From assembly GCF_016097555.1 (NCBI RefSeq), contig NC_054706.1, positions 59,351,921 through 59,415,920 of the forward strand: DNA of 64,000 bases, read 5' to 3'. Shown here piece by piece: positions 57,758 through 64,000 of the stretch. A program made the translations under genes and the position numbers. A model generated the notes under the pieces. The model searched no databases. It was given only the letters and a program-made list of their open reading frames with translations, and was not told the DNA's origin. The stretch comes from Gigantopelta aegis (lineage: Eukaryota; Mollusca; Gastropoda; Neomphalida; Peltospiridae). How positions within the stretch are numbered: position 1 is the stretch's first letter; every line of letters starts with the position of its first letter.

Positions 57758-58043
57758 GGGTGCAGAAACTACCGGTACTCACCCGCTTGCCAAATGTGAG
57801 TAAATACGAATGAGTTAAAGAAAATACAACTACTAGTCCCACGAGCGATCTGTCTTTTTCTGACAACCAAGTGCCATTAATAATGTTTTTGTCAAATTTA
57901 TATCTATCATTTGAAGTGTATATTATAATATTGTTAAACAATAATATTTTGTGGACTGGTAGAAATACTGGCGGGCTAGTACATTTTAGTTGGTTCTGGT
58001 GTGGAGGGCTAGTGAAATATTTTCCATTTCTGCACCACTGACA
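57758..58043. mobile_element. Possible hAT-type MITE (GGTGCAGAAA ends)
   Basis: CAGGGGTGCAGAAA at the left against TTTCTGCACCACTG at the right. ACAATG occurs on both outer sides but does not form a clean 8-bp duplication. Confidence 0.6.
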
Positions 58044-59248
58044 ATGACAAGATAGATTTTTAGAATGTCTTTGCTAGTGTAGTTAGGCATTTTCTTGTAT
58101 TTCAGTGGATACAATCCAAATTAAGTTTGTGATATTTAGTCTTTAAAACAAATACCCCCACCCACCCACCCACCCTTCTTTTTTTAATTCTGGTTTATAT
58201 ACAGTGTAAGCATATTCCTTTTTTTTGTAATAAAATGTGTTACACGATGAACAAAATAAACAGCTTCCAGTTCAGTTACATATAGGCTGGAGCTCAAAAC
58301 AGTGTAGAATATAAAACTCAAATCATGCATAGATTATTCTTTTTGACAAGCAGCAAGGACTATTTTTAGTGTACTATTACACATACGATAACACATACCA
58401 ATTATTTTTATTAAGAGTAATAAATACAGGCCTTTAAAGATTACAAGAACACAAAAAGACATGGGTTACCTAAAAATAATTCTGGCATACCTGGTAACCA
58501 ATAAACAAAAAAACCTTATTAATGCTCAAAGGCCTGTAAATTATGTCAATACTTTTGTACCTAATTCGTTGTATTAATATATACTGGTGCCATTACAGAA
58601 CAAATATATAATTGAATGGAATGAATGAATGAATGTTTAACGACACCCCAGCATGAAAAAATTAAAAAATACACTGTCTATTGAGTGTCAACTACACTTG
58701 ATTTGTCAAACATGGTATCATATTCAAATGCACACAGAAATGACTGGTCCCAAGTCTAAGATCTAGATGACAGGTAAAATGTCTTTATTACCTGTAATCC
58801 AACTTATAAAAAACAAAAAAGCCTTGCAGGGGTATTTTCTTATTGACTATTAGTTCATACTTTTTTTTATCTGTTCCCCATCTTCCCACCAATGAACCTA
58901 ACCTAAAACGTCCTTAATGACATCATATCCTAAATCTTCTGACCCCTGACCCCACCCAACACACACACACACACCCATCCCCAGGTTAAGAACCACTGGG
59001 ATACATATGTCATGTTTCATTAGAAATATTAACAAATACTCCACACAAAATGAGGTGTAAGCATGGCTAATATATATATTGATGTACTCACTGGAATGTA
59101 AAGATGACAGACCAATGGTAAATTCCATGATTCCAAATCATACCTATTTACCTACATGTTCGAACACAATAAATTTGAGCAAAAAATCACCTGTACAATC
59201 AAACCTGGTCTAGCAGCCACCTGTCTTAAGAGGCCTTATTTTTATTCT
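58044..59248. other. Intergenic, short simple repeats only
   Basis: CCCA units near 58150, AATG units near 58620 and a CA run near 58963. A SINE-E-like word (TTTAACGACACCCCAGCA) occurs near 58637. No gene seen. Confidence 0.45.
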
Positions 59249-59261
59249 CCCAAATCATTAG

Positions 59262-59514
59262 AAAGAAAGAAATGTCAACACATTGTATTTACGGTTATAT
59301 GGTGTCAGACATATGGTTAAGGACCACACAGATATTGAGAGAGGAAACCCGCTGTCGCCAATTCATGGACTACTTTTTTTGATTAGCAGCAAGGGATCTT
59401 TTATATGCACCATCCCACAGACAGGGTAGTACATACCACAGCCTTTGATATACCAGTCGTGGTGCACTGGCTGGAACGAGAAATAGCCCAATGGGCCCAC
59501 AGACCGGGAATCGA
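59262..59514 (-). mobile_element. SINE-A, 5'-truncated, with 13-bp target duplication
   Basis: CCCAAATCATTAG at 59249-59261 and 59515-59527. The insertion splits an older TACAGT-type MITE: the flanks CAGCCACCTGTCTTAAG and GGTGGCTGCTTAATACAG match the piece at 30852-31040. Confidence 0.88.
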
Positions 59515-59749
59515 CCCAAATCATTAGTACAAACTAACATGTACTAAGCACCTACCTGTCTTAAAAGACCATTTTTGGGTACCCATTCTGGTGGCTGCTT
59601 AATACAGATTTGTCTGTATCTACCTATCTACATACATCTACTAATATTCAATCAGGATTGTAAAAATATATGCAAGCAAGCCTACCTACTACAAACGGGT
59701 TAGCAAACTTTCACAATGTCTTTCAAGCATTCCATTCCAACTTATTTTC

Positions 59750-59983
59750 ATGCTTATATCCAATTAAGGTTCAAGCACGCTGTCCTGGACACATACCTCA
59801 GCTATCTGGGCTGTCTGTCCAGGACAGTGGGTTAGTTGTTAGTTGTTAATGCTTAGTGAGAGAAAAAGAGGGTGTAGTGGTCTTACATCTATCCACTGAG
59901 TCATTAAAACTCGCTCTGGGTGGGAGCCGATATCAGGCTGCGAACCCAGTATCTACCAGCTTAACCACGACGCCACTGAGGCT
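59750..59983 (-). mobile_element. SINE-C, near full length
   Basis: ATGCTTATATCCAATTAAGG, CACGCTGTCCTGGACAC, then the head ending AACCACGACGCCACTGAGG. Confidence 0.85.
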
Positions 59984-61175
59984 GATGTTATTCAAGCATG
60001 TAAAATGAAAATGCATTCAGACATTTTTTTACTAATTGCTCTTTTCAAAATTCTGCCCATTTTCAACTCATGGTTCATCCTCAAGTTCATACTCATTTAG
60101 CACAAGATCAATACATTTTTCTCATATGTCAGTAGTCCATTTTAGTCCATTCTGGTTTGTTGGGTTTTTTAAATTACAGTCACTGTGGCCGTTTTTAAGT
60201 CAGCAGGGAGTCAGTGATCTGCAGATGCCTCTGTTGCAACAGGGTCACTTCAACACACAAAACACAAGTGGTACACACAAAGCATGAACTGCATGGTGAA
60301 TTAAATGTCATCTTGATGTGCTACCGATGTGCGAACCAAGAATGATTCTATTGCATATTTACTTAATAAAATTATAATCACAGTGATCAGCTAACGGGTA
60401 CCTCCCCAGGATCAGACCTCTGGCCATGCCAGGGGTCGGACTCGAGGGAGACATGCCTGAACCTTCAATGGATAGAGGCATGTAAAACAAGTTTTGAGAT
60501 TAAAAGGATACCAAAACATCACGAGATCAAACCATTCCTTTTTCGATGTTATATTTGACAGGTATTCCTTTTGTTTCAAAATATACTTTAAAGCAGCAGT
60601 CTCTATTATTTTTTATATTTAAGCATTCAGAACATGATAAACATTTCTGGTTTTCCCCATACAATATGCTATTCTTTGATTTTCTTGTGATCTTATTTAC
60701 AGTTTTATTCAAACAGACAAGAAGGGCAATATCATGGAATGTAACCACCAAGTTCCCATGTATTGCAAAATGCAAAAAGTAAAATTGCAAAATATAATTC
60801 TGAAGTTGCCTTTTTCATTTTATTGACAGACTGCTTGCAAAAAACCACCCATCTTTTTTCATTATTACCTAATTATATGGTCTACAGCAATTACAAATAA
60901 TGTTTTAGCCATTTTGTTTTAATGATAATAATACTTAAGCAATTGATATTTTTATATTGCATTGCTAAAACAATATAGAACTGAGTAGTTAAATGCTTCT
61001 TTTGTTTAACGACACTACTAGACCTCATTGATTTATTAGTCATATTAATACTTTTAACTAAAAGTTTGCATGTCAAACATATGATAATCTTGACCCATAA
61101 TCCTCGGAGAAAACCCGCTACATTTTTTCCATTAAGGACTGCTGCTTTAATTAAAAATCACAATTATCACGGACT
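59984..61175. other. 3' flank of the sphingosine kinase gene
   Basis: Probably includes its 3' UTR. A SINE-B fragment lies at about 61000-61135 (TTTGTTTAACGACACTACTA). The 87-codon minus-strand frame at 60527-60790 matches nothing known. Confidence 0.45.
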
Positions 61176-64000
61176 TTATTGCATAGCCATGATTCGACTG
61201 AGATGAGGAAGAATCTGGCCCTGTATCGGTCCACATTCGACTTTCTCTCCGTCAACCATCATATTCCCTTCTTCGGTGATCGGTTCTATTCTGAAGGCAA
61301 GAGCTTTCACAATCTCTACATTCGGTGAATCGATATGGCCGCCATCACCAAACGTCATCAGCAGAGACAGCAGTGCGGACTTTGACAGGCCTTCGCGCGC
61401 GAAGACCAGATACATAAAGCCGTCGCTGAGGTGGGCGTGAGGTGCCGCCAGCATGTCGCTACCCAGGTGAGTCTGGTACACCACGGAAACGAAAATAAAA
61501 GAGTCATCGATGGTGACCCAGTTTCCAGGCACAGGCTGGTCGAGAGGAGGAAGCAATGGACACGAGACTGATCCAATACTCGACTTGGGCGCCAGGGCCG
61601 TTTCGGTTTCAATCTCAAAGTCCTCACGGCTGGCTGAAGCCGTTATCTTGTCTAGTTTCCACACCACAGAGTCCAACCTACCATCAGTAGCACCAGCGTC
61701 GTCCTCGTTTGAGATTTCATTCTGATTTGTGTTCCCCTCCACCGTACCGTTATCACCTGCCAAGCTGTTTTCCACAACCAGCATTGCATCCAGATCATTT
61801 CGTGTCAGCTGATTTGACCCACTGCTCTTTGATTTCGACAGGTTTGGCTCCGATCTGGCAGGACTCATCTGATGAGGAGACTCTTCCTTCAGGTTCGGTA
61901 AGAAGCCGTTTTCCTGTGTCCTGTTTTCACTGACTGCTCTTGTTCTGGAAGGTATCAGGTCCTGGTCCGATGATGTCTGTCTGATCAAACCACTGGGGAA
62001 TTCTTGGTAACTGTGTGACTGGTCGTCAACATTTGTCAAGTTTAAAGTGCTTCTGCTGCTCCTCCAGGAAAAACGTCGGATTTTCGACACTATAGATCGG
62101 TTTGAGTTGTTCACTTTCGGTTTGTACTCGGCTACAGGCAGGAATGAAAAACGACCTTTATATGTCCGCAAGTCTGAAATGTAAACAATGAAAAAAACCT
62201 TAATAGTTTTTCTCTTTTCAAGAATACTTCACCTGGCTCCGTGCTTATAAAACTTTTAAAGTCTAAACTCAAGACTCTGACAAAGATAGAAAGAAAGAAA
62301 TGTTTTATTTAACAATGCACTCAACACATTTTATTTATGGTTATATGGCGTCAGACATATGGTTAAGGATCACACAGATATTGAGAGAGGAAACCTGCTG
62401 TCGCCACTTCATGGTCTACTCTTTTTCGATTAGCAGCAAGGGATCTTTTATATGCACCATCCAACAGACAGGGTAGTACATACCACAGCCTTTGATATAC
62501 CAGTTGTGGTGCACTGGCTGGAACGAGGCAAGACTGACAAAGTCTGAAACTTGAATGGCATGGCAACACCATACAAACTACATGCATGTAATGCCATTAA
62601 AGATTTAAGATTAAAAAAAACATTTTATAATAAAAATAGGATCTGAACTTTAAAAATGAGAGCATCTCCCCCTTCTACAAATGGACTGGTCTGAATAACT
62701 CAATGTTTAGATAACATAATTTCTTCTCTTTTTTTTCTCTCCCATACTTCATAACCACTTGTCATAACTTTAGATAACTTACCTCAGAGCATGGCCCTGT
62801 CATTCAAAAGTTAGATAACCTATATATGTGACAGGAAATGCATTCTCAGCAGAATACATTGCAGATAAGATGGGGAAGCATGTAATCAGTCGAGTACACA
62901 ACATATAGGTGATTATGTCCTAGATAATGAATCATTATGGTCTCTTTGGCATCGTGGTTAGGCCATCGGTCTACAGGCTGGTAGGTAATGGGTTCGGATC
63001 CCAGTCGTGGCATGGGATTATAAATGTGTTGAGAGCGTCGTTAAATAAAACATTTCTTTCTTTCTTTTTCGTAATAAAATAATAACCATAACCATAATAA
63101 AAACGTGTTGCATGCATGATTAATTCAAACAATTCTTCCTTTCTTTATTTAAAAAGAAATTTGTTAACCAAGACCCTGATTAGGTACAATGGTTCTTTTT
63201 ATTTCATTTCAACTTATTTTCTGTGCTTATATCCAATTAAGGTTCAAGCATGCTGTCCTGGGCACACACCTCAGCTATTTGGGCTGTCTGTCCAGGACAG
63301 TGAGTTAGTTGTTAGTGAGAGAGAAGAGGGTGCAGTGGACCCAGTACCTACCAGCCTTATGTCTGATGGCTTAACCGCGACACCACAAAGGCCCACAGTA
63401 TCAATAGCCACAGAGGTAGAAAGAAAATATATCACTTACTCATAGTCCTTTTGAGGGCCCCCACAGTAAACCTGGCTTCTCCAATGGCTCTGTATTTCTA
63501 GGTGAGAGCCGGTCCCAGACTGCGAACCCAGTACCTACCAGCCGTATGTCCGATGGCTTAACCGCGACACCACAAAGGCCCACAGTACCACAGAGGTAGA
63601 AAGAAAATATATCACTTAGCCGTAAACCTGGCTTCTCCAATGGCTCTGTATGGTGAGAGCCGCTTACCACCGCGATGGCTTAACCGCGACACCACAAAGG
63701 CCCACAGTATCAATAGCCACAGAGGTAGAAAGAAAATATATCACTTACTCATAGTCCTTTTGAGGGCCCCCACAGTAAACCTGGCTTCTCCAATGGCTCT
63801 GTATTTCTGGGTGGGAGCCGGTCCCAGACTGCGAACCCAGTACCTACCAGCCTTATGTCCGATGACTTAACCGCGACACCATATAGGCCCACAGTATCAA
63901 TAGCCACAGAGGTAGAAAAATATATCACTTACTCATAATCCTCTTCAGGGCCCCCACAGTAAACCTGGCTTCTCCAATGGCTCTGTACTTCTCACTTTCA
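61176..64000 (-). CDS. SPHK: Sphingosine kinase (SPHK1/2-like), last two exons, 5' part beyond the window
   Basis: Last exon 61176-62173 (TAA at 61176-61178) and the upstream exon from 63933 past base 64000. The joint is phase 1 on both sides. The upstream exon gives ESEKYRAIGEARFTVGALKR; the last exon continues LRTYKGRFSFLPVAEY, matching SPHK SEKYRxLGxxRFTLGT...LRTYRGRLxYLPV. A 200-residue Ser/Asn/Asp-rich linker follows, then PVPGNWVTIDDSFIFVS, HLGSDMLAAPHAHLSDGF and, near the end, MMVDGEKVECGPIQGQILPH. The AAPHA and VDGEKVECGP blocks look closer to SPHK2, as does the long linker. Known role: ATP-dependent phosphorylation of sphingosine to sphingosine-1-phosphate. The catalytic N-terminal part is outside the window. 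Confidence 0.93.
62286..62533 (-). mobile_element. SINE-A, 5'-truncated, in the sphingosine kinase intron
   Basis: Flanked by CTGACAAAG at 62277-62285 and 62534-62542. It stops at GCACTGGCTGGAACGAG, before the head. Confidence 0.9.
62938..63068 (+). mobile_element. Short SINE: D head joined directly to A tail
   Basis: GCATCGTGGTTAGGCCATCG (A box), GGGTTCGGATCCCAGTCGT (B box), then GTGTTGAGAGCGTCGTTAAA and CTTT repeats. The whole central body is absent. Confidence 0.8.
63218..63395 (-). mobile_element. SINE-C at the edge of an exon duplication
   Basis: Reading on +: TATATCCAATTAAGGTTCAA, CTGTCCTGGGCAC, then the head AACCGCGACACCACAAAGGC. The head part is repeated in each duplicated unit to the right. 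Confidence 0.8.
63440..63497 (-). pseudogene. Sphingosine kinase exon copy 1
   Basis: It encodes KYRAIGEARFTVGALKRTM with no stop, a GTAAGT donor in the same phase as the true exon and an AG supplied by the SINE head (CACCTAG). It lacks the ESE start of the true exon and has Thr for Ile near the end. It may be a dead copy or a cryptic exon. Confidence 0.75.
63621..63651 (-). pseudogene. Sphingosine kinase exon copy 2 (truncated)
   Basis: Only the middle remains (ACAGAGCCATTGGAGAAGCC on the minus strand). The donor and the last part of the exon are deleted, so it cannot act as the exon. Confidence 0.75.
63749..63806 (-). pseudogene. Sphingosine kinase exon copy 3
   Basis: Same 58-bp content as copy 1, with the donor GTAAGT and an AG from the SINE head (CACCCAG). 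Its frame is open. Confidence 0.75.

Larger units (their letters stand above)
63336..63932 (-). repeat. Tandem array of sphingosine kinase exon pieces fused to a SINE-C head
   Basis: Units contain, in + order: SINE head, CCCACAGTATCAATAGCCAC, AGAAAATATATCACTTACTC, exon copy, then the start of the next SINE head. Exon copies lie at 63440-63497, about 63621-63651 and 63749-63806, beside the true exon at 63933. Copies are nearly identical, so the duplication is recent. Confidence 0.88.

Noticed and set aside
60527-60790. 87-codon Cys-containing minus-strand frame
   Set aside because: No motif, no splice-site support, and a position in the probable 3' UTR of the kinase gene.
61358-61933. Long frames overlapping the sphingosine kinase exon
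   Set aside because: Shadows of the real minus-strand frame, which alone matches the family and splices in phase.

Overview
The window is animal nuclear DNA, most likely from a mollusc and probably a gastropod. Genes are split by GT-AG introns. The DNA is AT-rich and packed with short interspersed elements (SINEs) and small DNA transposons. From memory only, the commonest SINE resembles one seen in gastropods such as Gigantopelta; that placement is tentative. There is no bacterial or viral gene layout, no rRNA, no free-standing tRNA gene and no CRISPR array.

Three host genes are present, all recognised by comparing translated exons with known families and checking that intron phases agree. 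(1) NME5, minus strand, runs from its start codon at 5755 to past the left edge (four exons, about 196 residues seen). It is a ciliary NDK-like protein with the start of a DPY30-like tail, and a perfect RFX X-box lies just upstream. (2) FBF1 (Fas-binding factor 1, a centriole distal-appendage protein), plus strand, about 11383-41422. It is modelled here as 31 phase-consistent exons and 1361 codons; only the first exon is doubtful. (3) The 3' end of a sphingosine kinase gene, minus strand, 61176 to past the right edge (two exons). NME5 and FBF1 are divergent, and FBF1 and the kinase are convergent across about 20 kb of repeats.

The rest is mobile and tandem DNA. More than 35 SINE copies share one central body but carry interchangeable heads and tails. 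Several have clear target-site duplications (TSDs), and some are nested. DNA transposons include hAT-type elements with 8-bp TSDs (2965-4270, 12253-12589, 29448-29794, 53421-53574), TTAA-flanked T2/Kolobok-type elements (13251-15380, with a THAP zinc-finger remnant, and three shorter ones), TA-flanked elements, and a 697-bp nearly full-length palindrome in the FBF1 3' region. Tandem arrays include a 79-bp satellite of about 28 copies (48262-50498), a 26-bp minisatellite of about 25 copies in the last FBF1 intron, and 47-, 80- and 113-bp repeats.

The most unusual feature is that three separate tandem duplications each copy an exon edge together with its splice site: the acceptor of FBF1 exon 26, the donor of FBF1 exon 27, and most of a sphingosine kinase exon linked to a SINE head. 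NME5 and FBF1 both serve cilia. The sphingosine kinase is a lipid-signalling enzyme with no evident link to them.
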